In this document: one piece after another, positions 1 to 6,118 of the stretch
How the letters are laid out: each line of letters opens with the position of its first letter
Numbering within the stretch: position 1 is the first letter of the stretch
DNA from: an uncultured Oribacterium sp.
Lineage (GTDB): Bacteria > Bacillota > Clostridia > Lachnospirales > Lachnospiraceae
Length of the DNA stretch: 11,280 nucleotides
NCBI GenBank assembly: GCA_934270345.1
Contig: CAKQPT010000049.1
Span: forward strand, 1-11,280
Direction of reading: 5' to 3'
Program-made: the position numbers and the translations under genes
The notes under the pieces: generated by a model
What the model was told of the DNA's origin: nothing
The model's database searches: none
Seen by the model: the letters and a program-made list of their open reading frames with translations, nothing else

Positions 1-260
1 AGATCGAAGATCCGCTCCGCCTTCTCACGAATGCTCACCAGCTTATGCTGAAGCCCGAGGGTTTCCTCTGTGCTCTGCAGCTTCTTATCCGCGCGACGGA
101 ACAGCTCCTGCGCTGCCTGCCGTGTGACGCCCAGCTCCTCACCGATCTCGGTGAAGCTCATGTCGTCCATGACATGGTACTCATATACCTTCCGCTGATT
201 CTCATTCAGCAACCCGCCATACAGCTCGAAAAGGTTGCCGCGCACTACAAATTCATCCAT
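1..260 (-). CDS. ylxM: YlxM family SRP-associated HTH protein, N-terminal part (runs off the left edge)
   Basis: The minus strand opens with ATG at 260-258 and stays open to the window edge, giving 86 residues beginning MDEFVVRGNLFELYGGLLNE. A sigma-70 region-4-like helix-turn-helix lies at about residues 35-61 (SFTEIGEELGVTRQAAQELF, then RRADKKL). This is the hallmark of the YlxM/UPF0122 family, small proteins of roughly 110-120 residues encoded beside ffh and ftsY and thought to modulate the signal recognition particle. About three quarters of the protein is visible; ffh would be expected next, outside the window. The start is supported by a GAGGGTG ribosome binding site six bases upstream and by a well-placed promoter. 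Family assignment rests on the sequence pattern and the ftsY neighbour; the exact molecular role is not settled in the family. Confidence 0.9.
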   Translation of the reverse strand, partial: MDEFVVRGNLFELYGGLLNENQRKVYEYHVMDDMSFTEIGEELGVTRQAAQELFRRADKKLQSTEETLGLQHKLVSIREKAERIFD

Positions 261-281
261 AATCACCCTCAAACCTTTGCT

Positions 282-309
282 AGTATAGCACATAAAAACA
301 TGCTGTCAA
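282..309 (-). promoter_or_regulatory. Sigma-A promoter of ylxM with extended -10
   Basis: On the minus strand a perfect -35 box TTGACA (304-309) is separated by 16 bases from the -10 box TATACT (282-287), which is preceded by the extended -10 dinucleotide (TGC-TATACT). The gap from the -10 to the ylxM start at 260 leaves a leader of roughly 15 nt with the ribosome binding site. The -35 box lies inside the descending arm of the 294-334 inverted repeat, so the promoter and the terminator-like hairpin share DNA. It means ylxM (and presumably ffh) can be transcribed separately from the plsX-ftsY genes. Confidence 0.8.
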
Positions 310-334
310 CTATTTTTGTTGACAGCATGTTTTT
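294..334 (-). terminator. Intrinsic terminator-like perfect hairpin downstream of ftsY
   Basis: A perfect 17-bp inverted repeat (arms 294-310 and 318-334) surrounds a 7-nt loop. Read on the minus strand, the second arm ends in TTTTT and the first begins with AAAAA, so the GC-containing core is followed by a U-tract, the form of a Rho-independent terminator for transcripts coming through ftsY. The stem is only moderately GC-rich. An alternative or additional reading is an operator, because the arm contains the -35 box of the ylxM promoter. Confidence 0.65.
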
Positions 335-370
335 AAATCCAGCATCTATTTCAATTGATTCAATTGTTAC

Positions 371-409
371 AGTTCAGCCGGGGGATGAAGAAGTCACCCC
401 GGCTGAACT
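371..409 (-). other. GC-rich hairpin just after ftsY stop, no U-tract
   Basis: Arms 371-383 and 397-409 form a perfect 13-bp stem (AGTTCAGCCGGGG and its complement) with a 13-nt loop, 7 nt downstream of the ftsY stop codon. Read on the minus strand, the stem is followed by GTAACAATTG, which lacks a run of T. It may protect the 3' end of the ftsY message or act together with the second hairpin at 294-334; a stand-alone terminator role is doubtful. Confidence 0.6.
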
Positions 410-416
410 ATTACTA

Positions 417-1289
417 TTAATCTGCAAAAATAGAATCGACATATTCCTTTGCGTCGAAGCGACGAAGGTCGGTGGCCTTCTCGCCGGTGCCGATGTACTT
501 CACCGGGATACCGAGCTCCGACTGGATGGCGAGGGCGATGCCGCCCTTCGCGGTGCCATCCATCTTCGTGAGGATGATACCGGTCACCTGGCAGGCATCC
601 TTGAAGATCTCCGCCTGCGACATCGCATTCTGACCCGTCGTCGCATCCAGCACGACCAGCGTCTCACGGAAGCCCTCTGCGAACTCCTTGTCGATGATAC
701 GGTTGATCTTGCCGAGCTCCTGCATCAGATTCTTCTTATTATGAAGACGACCCGCCGTATCAATGATCAGCAGATCCGCGTTCTTTGACTTGAAGGACTG
801 CAGCGCATCGAACACCACCGCCGCCGGGTCGGAACCCTCCTTCTGCGCGATGACATCCGTATCGATCCGCTTCCCCCACTCCTTCAGCTGCTCGATCGCA
901 CCCGCACGGAAGGTATCCGCCGCCGCCAGAATCACCCGCTTCCCCTGACGCTGGAAAAAGTACGCCATCTTACCGATCGACGTCGTCTTGCCCACACCAT
1001 TGACACCGATGACCGAAATGATACTCTTCTGCCGCTCGAAATCATAGTAGGACTCGTCCACACGCATCAGCTCATACAGATAATCCCTCAGAATCTTCTT
1101 CACCTCACGCGTCGTATTCACACCCTGACGCTTCGACTCCGACTTCACCGCATCGATGATCTTCAGCGTCGTCGTCACACCCACATCTGACATAATCATC
1201 GCATCTTCCAGATCCTCGTAGAAAGCCTCATCCGCGACCTCATTCGACTGGAAGATGTTGTTGATCAGTCTTGAAAAGAAATTTGCCAT
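417..1289 (-). CDS. ftsY: FtsY, signal recognition particle receptor GTPase
   Basis: A 290-residue SRP-type GTPase that docks ribosome-nascent chain-SRP complexes at the membrane and forms a GTP-dependent heterodimer with Ffh. The N domain occupies about residues 1-85 and the G domain the rest. Visible motifs are the P-loop GVNGVGKTT (95-103), DTFRAGA (125-131), DTAGRLHNKK (177-186), the guanine-specificity motif TKMDGTAKGG (241-250) and the C-terminal GTGEKATDLRRFD (267-279); the last separates FtsY from Ffh, as does the absence of an M domain. The acidic A domain seen in Escherichia coli is missing, which is usual in Firmicutes; the opening MANFFSRLINNIF could be the amphipathic membrane-contact helix. 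The start has an AAGGAG site five to six bases upstream. It lies between smc and ylxM as in Bacillus. Two hairpins follow its stop codon. Confidence 0.97.
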   Translation of the reverse strand: MANFFSRLINNIFQSNEVADEAFYEDLEDAMIMSDVGVTTTLKIIDAVKSESKRQGVNTTREVKKILRDYLYELMRVDESYYDFERQKSIISVIGVNGVGKTTSIGKMAYFFQRQGKRVILAAADTFRAGAIEQLKEWGKRIDTDVIAQKEGSDPAAVVFDALQSFKSKNADLLIIDTAGRLHNKKNLMQELGKINRIIDKEFAEGFRETLVVLDATTGQNAMSQAEIFKDACQVTGIILTKMDGTAKGGIALAIQSELGIPVKYIGTGEKATDLRRFDAKEYVDSIFAD

Positions 1290-1342
1290 TCGCTCTCCTT
1301 AAAAACTATATCATTCATTTATGTTCATTCTACCATGCAACA

Positions 1343-1510
1343 GGATTCTGGAGCCACCCCCAGAGAGCTAAATTGCGAATTCAAAGAACAGGTTCTACCG
1401 AATTGTACGTGTCCTGCCATACAGGCTTGCCTGTAATGGCAGGCACGAACAAGGCGGAAGGTTCTGTACTTTGAACTGAGTGAGTGCTCTCTGGGGGTGG
1501 TCCAGAATCC
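1343..1510 (-). repeat. Element A: long structured palindromic repeat in the smc-ftsY spacer (family shared with element B)
   Basis: The outer arms at 1343-1368 and 1486-1510 are complementary over 25 bp with a single extra base on the left side. Inside, block 1 (1373-1396, containing ATTCAAAGAACAGGTTCT) and block 2 (1457-1484, containing GGTTCTGTACTTTGAACT) pair with each other over TTCAAAG/CTTTGAA, and an apical stem (1408-1420 with 1436-1447, one bulged T) closes a 15-nt loop containing GGCTTGCCTGTA. Blocks 1 and 2 and this loop recur almost unchanged in element B at 5524-5684, whereas the arms do not. The strand is given as minus because the neighbouring transcript runs that way; the palindrome has no intrinsic direction that I can see. 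It starts 12 nt after the smc stop. No target-site duplication is visible. Confidence 0.85.
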
Positions 1511-1521
1511 GTCCGGTTAAA

Positions 1522-4500
1522 TCAAGCATCCAGCTGATCCGCAACGAGATCCACCGACACAAGCGTCGACACACCCTTCTCCTGCATGGTGATTCCGAAC
1601 AGTCGGTCCGCGTTCTCCATGGTACCACGACGGTGCGTGATGACGATGAACTGCGTCTGGTTCAGATTATGCAGGTACTCGGCGAAACGCGAAACGTTCG
1701 AGTCGTCGAGCGCTGCCTCGATCTCGTCGAGAAGACAGAACGGCGACGGCTTCAGACACTGAATCGCAAACAGCAGCGCGATCGCCGTCAGCGCTTTCTC
1801 ACCACCCGACAGCTGCATCATGTTCTGCAGCTTCTTTCCAGGCGGCTCGGCGATGATTGAAATCGAGGTCGTCAGCACATCCGGATCCGAGGTATCGAGC
1901 TCCAGACGGCCCTGTCCGCCACCGAAGAGGATCTTGAAGGTCTTGTCAAACTCCACCTGGATGCGCTGGAAGTTTTCATTGAACTGCTTCCGCATGCCCT
2001 GGTCGAGCTCCTCGATGACCTTCCCGAGCGACTTCGCGGACTCCGTGAGGTCGAGGTACTGATTATTCAGGAACTCGTAACGCTCGCTGACCTCCTTATA
2101 CTGCTCGATCGCGTCGACATTGACCGGACCGAGCGCCTTCAGCTGATTCTTCAGCTTCGACACGAGGGAACGCACCTCCGAGGTATTCTTATACTCTTCG
2201 GAATAGCGCTTCTTCGCTTCCTCGAAGGTGAGCCCGTACTCGTCGAACATGTAGCTCGTGAGCTTGTCGATCTTATCGTCGAGCTTCTCCTTCTTATTCT
2301 GTACACGCATCGACTCCTTCTCCATATCGAGCAGTCGCTGCGAAATCTCATCCTTGCGGCCGAAGAAGGACTTTCGCTCGGCGACGAGCTTCTCCTTCTC
2401 CTCCGTGGCCCGTGCCGTCTCCGCCTGGGCCTCTGCCGCCACGTTGTCTGCATTGGCAATCAGATCCTGGAGCTCGGTGATGCGATCCGCCTTCTCCGCG
2501 AGCACCTGGTCGCTGTTCTGCTGCGCATCCTCCATCTCGCCCTTCTCGGTCGTGAGAGCCTCGAGCTCGCCGTTCAGGCGGTGCAGGGTCTCCGTCACGA
2601 AGTCGGTACGGGTCGACAGGGACGAGTACTCGACGTTGATCTGGGACGCGATCGCCATCGTCTTCGTGTTCTGATCGAGCTTCAACTGCTCGATCTCCTC
2701 GTGATGCGCCTCGACGGACGCCTTCGCGAGCGCACGACGGTTCTCGCCCTCGCTCAGCTTCGCCCGTAGCGCCGCGGCCTGCTTCTCACCCTCGAGCATC
2801 TGTGCCTCGATCTCGTCGAGCTCACGCTTCCGGCCCATCAGATTCGAGCTGTTCCGGAAGGCACCACCCGAGATCGAACCGCCCGGATTCAGCTGCTCGC
2901 CCTCGAGCGTCACGATGCGGAGGCTCTGCCGGTACTTCCGCTGGATCTGCAGTGCGTTGTCAATGTTGTCGACCACGAGCACACGGCCCAGCAGGAACTC
3001 TGCGAGACTGATGTACTTCTTGTCGAGGTCAATGAGGTCGCACGCGAGTCCGATGGCGCCGCGCTCATGCGACGCCTGCTCACAGTTGTTATCGCGGCGG
3101 CCGCGGATGTTGCTGAGCGGGAGGAAGGTGGCACGTCCGTAGCGGTGCTGCTTCAGGAACTGGACCATGTCCTTCGCCGTCGCCTCGTCCTCGGTGACGA
3201 CGTTCTGGATGGCGCCGCCGAGGGCCGTCTCGATCGCGGTCTCGTACTTCGCCGGTACCTCGATGAGGTCTGCTACGACGCCGAGGATGCCGCGTCTCCG
3301 GTCGCGCTGGTCCATGACCATCTTGACCGCATTGCCGTAGCCCTCATAGCGCTCCGCGAGGTTACGCAGGGTCTCGAGACGGTTCTTGAGCCGATCGAGC
3401 TCACGGTTCTTCTCGACGATCCGCTCACGCAGCTGCTGATTCTCGGTGCCGAGCCGATCCACCAGCGCGGTATCACTCGCGATGATGGCATTGACCTCCT
3501 CGAGGCGCTGACCGAGTGTGGCGAGCTCCTTCCGCTGGTCCTCGATGTTCGTGAGGAAGCGGTCGTTCTTCACCGGGGAGCTCGACTCGGCTTCCTTCAC
3601 CGGACGCTCCTCGAGCTCGAAGTCCGCGCCCATGCAGCTCGACACGGTGAGCTCGGTCTCGTCCATCGTGGAGCCGATCATCTCGAGATCGAGGTCGATG
3701 TTTTCCATCATCTCATCGGTCGCCGCCTTGTTGTCGCGGATGAAGGTGATCTGCTCACGGATCCAGCGGAGGAGACTCCGGTTGTCCTCGATCTGCGCGA
3801 TACGGTCGAACACGTCCTTTCCGAGGGCGTTGATACGCTGTGTGTAGTGCAGTGCGTTATTCTTTTCAGTGTTGATCTGCTCGTTCAGAACATCGATCTG
3901 TCCCTGCAGGTTCGTCTTCAGAACATCCGACTGACTGACGGTGTCCTTTGCCTGCTGGAGCTTCTCATCGAGGGCGTGGATCTGCTCCTCGAGCTCGTTG
4001 TACTTGCCATTCAGCTGCTCGGACTCCTTCTTGATCGCGGCGAGGTCCTGTTCCACGGTGTCTGCATTGGCATTTACCGTGTCGAGGCCCTTTAGTGTGT
4101 CCTCCATGTCGCGCACGAAGAGGTTCGCGTCGGCGTTCACGAGCTCGTCACGGATCGACAGGTACTCGCGGGCCTGCTCGGACTGCCGCTTCAGCGGGCC
4201 GACCTGGCGCTCGAGCTCGGTGAGGATGTCCGTCACACGCGTGAGGTTCGCTTCCTCGTCACTGAGCTTCTTCTCGGCGAGGGCCTTCCGGCGCTTGAAC
4301 TTCACGATGCCGACCGCCTCATCGAAGAGGTCACGACGCTCCTCCGGCTTACCGGAGAGGATCTTGTCGACCTGGCCCTGTCCGATGATGGAGTAGCCGT
4401 CCTTACCGATACCGGTATCGTAGAAAAGCTCGTTGATGTCCTTCAGACGACACTCGGTGCCGTTCAGCATGTACTCGGACTCGCCCGAGCGGTAGAGACG

Positions 4501-4806
4501 ACGGGAAACTGTCACCTCGTCGTAGTCGATGTTCAGGATACGGTCGGAATTGTCGAGGGTGATCGCCACGAAGGCGGAGCTCTGCGGGCGGCGAAGCTGC
4601 GTGCCGGCGAAGATGACGTCCTGCATGGAGCTTCCACGCAGCTGCTTCACCTTCTGCTCACCGAGTACCCAGCGCACCGCGTCGGAGATGTTTGACTTTC
4701 CGGAGCCGTTCGGGCCGACGATGCCCGTGATGCCCTTACTGAAATCCAGGACCGTCTTGTTCGCAAAGGACTTGAAGCCCTGAATCTCAATAGATTTTAA
4801 ATACAT
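1522..4806 (-). CDS. smc: SMC chromosome condensation ATPase, compact variant
   Basis: The protein has 1094 residues with the full condensin layout: N-terminal head starting MYLKSIEIQGFKSFA, Walker A GPNGSGKS (31-38), a Q-loop region, a first coiled-coil arm, a hinge at about 487-655 (YEGYGNAVK to the glycine-rich NPGGSISGG at 640-648), a second arm, and a C-terminal head with ABC signature LSGGEKAL (999-1006) and Walker B LLDEIEAALD (1025-1034). It dimerises through the hinge and, with ScpA and ScpB, loads on and organises the chromosome. Family members are commonly about 1170-1200 residues; here the arm after the hinge looks short, and the first arm contains a weakly coiled stretch near 385-418 (VSSCMGADFELEE, ESSSPVKNDR). 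No frameshift is apparent, since the frame is open throughout. The start codon lies inside the 3' end of rnc, a 20-nt overlap suggesting translational coupling. Confidence 0.97.
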   Translation of the reverse strand: MYLKSIEIQGFKSFANKTVLDFSKGITGIVGPNGSGKSNISDAVRWVLGEQKVKQLRGSSMQDVIFAGTQLRRPQSSAFVAITLDNSDRILNIDYDEVTVSRRLYRSGESEYMLNGTECRLKDINELFYDTGIGKDGYSIIGQGQVDKILSGKPEERRDLFDEAVGIVKFKRRKALAEKKLSDEEANLTRVTDILTELERQVGPLKRQSEQAREYLSIRDELVNADANLFVRDMEDTLKGLDTVNANADTVEQDLAAIKKESEQLNGKYNELEEQIHALDEKLQQAKDTVSQSDVLKTNLQGQIDVLNEQINTEKNNALHYTQRINALGKDVFDRIAQIEDNRSLLRWIREQITFIRDNKAATDEMMENIDLDLEMIGSTMDETELTVSSCMGADFELEERPVKEAESSSPVKNDRFLTNIEDQRKELATLGQRLEEVNAIIASDTALVDRLGTENQQLRERIVEKNRELDRLKNRLETLRNLAERYEGYGNAVKMVMDQRDRRRGILGVVADLIEVPAKYETAIETALGGAIQNVVTEDEATAKDMVQFLKQHRYGRATFLPLSNIRGRRDNNCEQASHERGAIGLACDLIDLDKKYISLAEFLLGRVLVVDNIDNALQIQRKYRQSLRIVTLEGEQLNPGGSISGGAFRNSSNLMGRKRELDEIEAQMLEGEKQAAALRAKLSEGENRRALAKASVEAHHEEIEQLKLDQNTKTMAIASQINVEYSSLSTRTDFVTETLHRLNGELEALTTEKGEMEDAQQNSDQVLAEKADRITELQDLIANADNVAAEAQAETARATEEKEKLVAERKSFFGRKDEISQRLLDMEKESMRVQNKKEKLDDKIDKLTSYMFDEYGLTFEEAKKRYSEEYKNTSEVRSLVSKLKNQLKALGPVNVDAIEQYKEVSERYEFLNNQYLDLTESAKSLGKVIEELDQGMRKQFNENFQRIQVEFDKTFKILFGGGQGRLELDTSDPDVLTTSISIIAEPPGKKLQNMMQLSGGEKALTAIALLFAIQCLKPSPFCLLDEIEAALDDSNVSRFAEYLHNLNQTQFIVITHRRGTMENADRLFGITMQEKGVSTLVSVDLVADQLDA

Positions 4807-5494
4807 AACCTGTTTCCGCCTTGATACGCTTTAATGTCTGGTACGCTGCGCCCTGCTCGCCCTTCTTCTTGCTGGAGCCCTCACCGATCCCGTAGGCCTC
4901 CCCGTCGATCACTGCCTCGACACGATAGTAGCGGTCGTGACATGGACCGGACTCCTCGATCACACGGTACTCGAGGGACTTTTTATTCTGCGACACGTAC
5001 TCCTGAAGCACGGTCTTCGCATCACGATAAAGCCCTGCGTTCTCGATGTCGCAGAGCACGAAACGACGCACGAACTTCTCCGCCGGTGCGAAGCCCCCAT
5101 CGAGGTACATCGCGCCGATCACGGACTCGAAGGCGTCCGAAATGACGGAATCCCGACGGTTGATACCCTCCCGCGCCTCGCCCTTACCGAGGATGATGTA
5201 ATCACCAAGGTTCACCTTTCGGGCTGCCTCTGCGAGCGTCGGCTCACATACCAGTGCGGCACGAATCTTGGTCATGACACCCTCCTGAATCACCGGACGG
5301 CGGTTAAAAAGAAATACACTGGAAACCAGCTCCAGCACAGCATCCCCGAGAAACTCCAGACGCTGATTCGAAGCCTCCTTCGGCTCCCCACTCTCATTAC
5401 TATACGAAGGATGCGTCAACGCATGCTTCAGAAGAGACACATCACGGAAGCGATAGCCGATCGCCTCCTGTAAAACATCTAAATTCTGTTCCAT
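4787..5494 (-). CDS. rnc: Ribonuclease III
   Basis: A 235-residue double-strand-specific endoribonuclease that processes rRNA precursors and structured mRNAs. The catalytic domain contains the signature NQRLEFLGDAVLE (43-55), with metal-binding and catalytic residues visible as E47, D51, D120 and E123 (DAFESVIGAMYLDGG). A double-stranded RNA binding domain follows at about 157-226 (DAKTVLQEYVSQ near its start and SSKKKGEQGAAYQTLKRI near its end). Length and architecture are standard. The start is supported by AAAGGAG four to five bases upstream. The last codons overlap the smc start by 20 nt, in the same rnc-smc pairing as Bacillus. The leader between acpP and rnc contains the long hairpin element B, a plausible substrate for the enzyme itself, although that is inference. 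Confidence 0.97.
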   Translation of the reverse strand: MEQNLDVLQEAIGYRFRDVSLLKHALTHPSYSNESGEPKEASNQRLEFLGDAVLELVSSVFLFNRRPVIQEGVMTKIRAALVCEPTLAEAARKVNLGDYIILGKGEAREGINRRDSVISDAFESVIGAMYLDGGFAPAEKFVRRFVLCDIENAGLYRDAKTVLQEYVSQNKKSLEYRVIEESGPCHDRYYRVEAVIDGEAYGIGEGSSKKKGEQGAAYQTLKRIKAETGYVFKIY

Positions 5495-5523
5495 AAAACT
5501 CCTTTTAGGATCGTCATTACACA

Positions 5524-5684
5524 GAAGTCGGAGGTACAGTATGCACGAGCTTGCGCATTCAAAGAACAGGTTCTTCAGAGATGTCCGTGACTGACAGATT
5601 GGCTTGCCTGTATGTCAGTCACGAACAGCGCTGAAGGTTCTGTACTTTGAACTAAGTGAGCCGTGCATACTGTGCTCCGACTTC
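5524..5684 (-). repeat. Element B: long structured palindromic repeat in the acpP-rnc spacer (family shared with element A)
   Basis: The outer arms 5524-5547 and 5662-5684 pair over about 22 bp with one small internal irregularity (GT against C). Conserved block 1 is 5551-5574, identical to element A in 23 of 24 positions; conserved block 2 is 5633-5660, identical in 27 of 28. The apical stem (5586-5596 with 5613-5623) is a perfect 11 bp with a different sequence from the stem of A, while the loop sequence GGCTTGCCTGTA (5601-5612) is the same. The element fills the spacer and ends about 30 nt before the rnc start, so it would lie in the 5' leader or in the acpP-rnc intercistronic RNA. The strand follows the flanking genes. 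Confidence 0.85.
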
Positions 5685-5701
5685 GTTCGCTTGATTAAGA
5701 A

Positions 5702-5938
5702 TTACTGATTGACCGCTTCCCGGATAGCGTCGACCGCATCCTGAACGGTGCTCATGTGCTCGGTGGCGTCATCCGGTACCTGGATACCGAAGGTATCCTC
5801 GATGGCCATCACGACCTGTACGACATCGAGGGAGTCCATCTCGAGGTCATCCACGAAGCGCGCCTCCGGGGTGATCTTCGCCGGATCCACACGCGGCACC
5901 TCCTTCACTATAATCTGCTTCAGCTTCTCAAATTCCAT
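5702..5938 (-). CDS. acpP: Acyl carrier protein
   Basis: A 78-residue acidic four-helix protein that carries growing fatty acyl chains on a phosphopantetheine arm in type II fatty acid synthesis and donates them to PlsX. The attachment site is the serine of the DSL motif in DDLEMDSLDVVQ (Ser36), followed by the recognition helix VVMAIEDTFGIQVPDD. Length is typical. The ATG at 5938 is chosen over upstream in-frame codons because it has AGGAGA four to five bases ahead and starts the standard MEFEKLKQII sequence; the longer reading would translate repeat DNA. It sits between plsX and rnc, the Firmicutes order, but fabD and fabG, which often lie between plsX and acpP, are not present here. Confidence 0.96.
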   Translation of the reverse strand: MEFEKLKQIIVKEVPRVDPAKITPEARFVDDLEMDSLDVVQVVMAIEDTFGIQVPDDATEHMSTVQDAVDAIREAVNQ

Positions 5939-5952
5939 AGCTTCTCCTATCT

Positions 5953-5968
5953 GACCGGTTCGCCGGTC
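5953..5968 (-). other. Short hairpin before the acpP ribosome binding site
   Basis: GACCGG (5953-5958) and CCGGTC (5963-5968) form a perfect 6-bp GC-rich stem with a four-base loop, read CGAA on the transcribed minus strand. It ends only a few bases upstream of the acpP Shine-Dalgarno sequence, where it could influence mRNA stability or initiation. A regulatory role is a guess; the structure itself is clear. Confidence 0.45.
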
Positions 5969-5980
5969 TGTTGTGGGCTC

Positions 5981-6110
5981 CAGTTTATGGGGTCTGCCCC
6001 CCATAAACTGCAACTTTAGATTCTGTATATAAAAATTTAATGGGGTCTGACCCCATAAACTTTAACTTTAGATTTTGTTTATGAAATTTTAATGGGGTCA
6101 GACCCCATTA
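5981..6110. repeat. Three spaced TGGGGTC palindromes (REP-like cluster) between plsX and acpP
   Basis: Three palindromic cores lie at 5988-6003, 6041-6055 and 6093-6107, at a period of 52-53 bp. The first is embedded in a perfect 12-bp inverted repeat (CAGTTTATGGGG at 5981-5992 and its complement at 5999-6010). The third is a 21-bp palindrome, TAATGGGGTC-A-GACCCCATTA (6090-6110), with the centre reversed (TCAGA) relative to the first two (TCTG). The intervening stretches are related to each other (AACTTTAGATT, TGT, TTAT, AAATTT), so the unit is about 53 bp repeated twice plus a terminal palindrome. This resembles REP sequences mobilised by IS200-like REP-associated tyrosine transposases; no such gene is in the window. 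The cluster fills nearly the whole spacer and begins 9 nt after the plsX stop. Confidence 0.8.
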
Positions 6111-6118
6111 CGAAATTC

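Noticed and set aside
1290..1342. Separate promoter for ftsY
   Set aside because: A TAGAAT sequence is present on the minus strand near 1328-1333, but no acceptable -35 box lies 16-18 bases upstream; transcription from the upstream operon is more likely.
3549..3759. Frameshift in smc at the weakly coiled segment
   Set aside because: The reading frame is open across the whole gene and coiled coil resumes in the same frame; a compensated double shift cannot be seen directly, so the segment is treated as natural.
3067..4095. Plus-strand open frame of 342 codons inside smc
   Set aside because: It lies wholly antisense to a complete, motif-rich SMC, its leucine/valine/arginine-rich translation matches no family, and it has no ribosome binding site; it is a by-product of smc codon usage.
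1343..5684. Elements A and B as ordinary insertion-sequence or MITE copies
   Set aside because: The terminal arms differ completely between copies and no target-site duplications are visible, so simple transposase-end sharing does not explain them, although a hairpin-type mobile repeat remains possible.
5702..6013. Longer acpP start at 6013, adding 25 residues
   Set aside because: The extension translates REP-like palindrome and hairpin DNA, while the start at 5938 has a good ribosome binding site and gives the standard ACP length.
5981..6110. CRISPR-like array
   Set aside because: Only three palindromes, the linkers are similar to one another rather than unique, and no cas genes are present.
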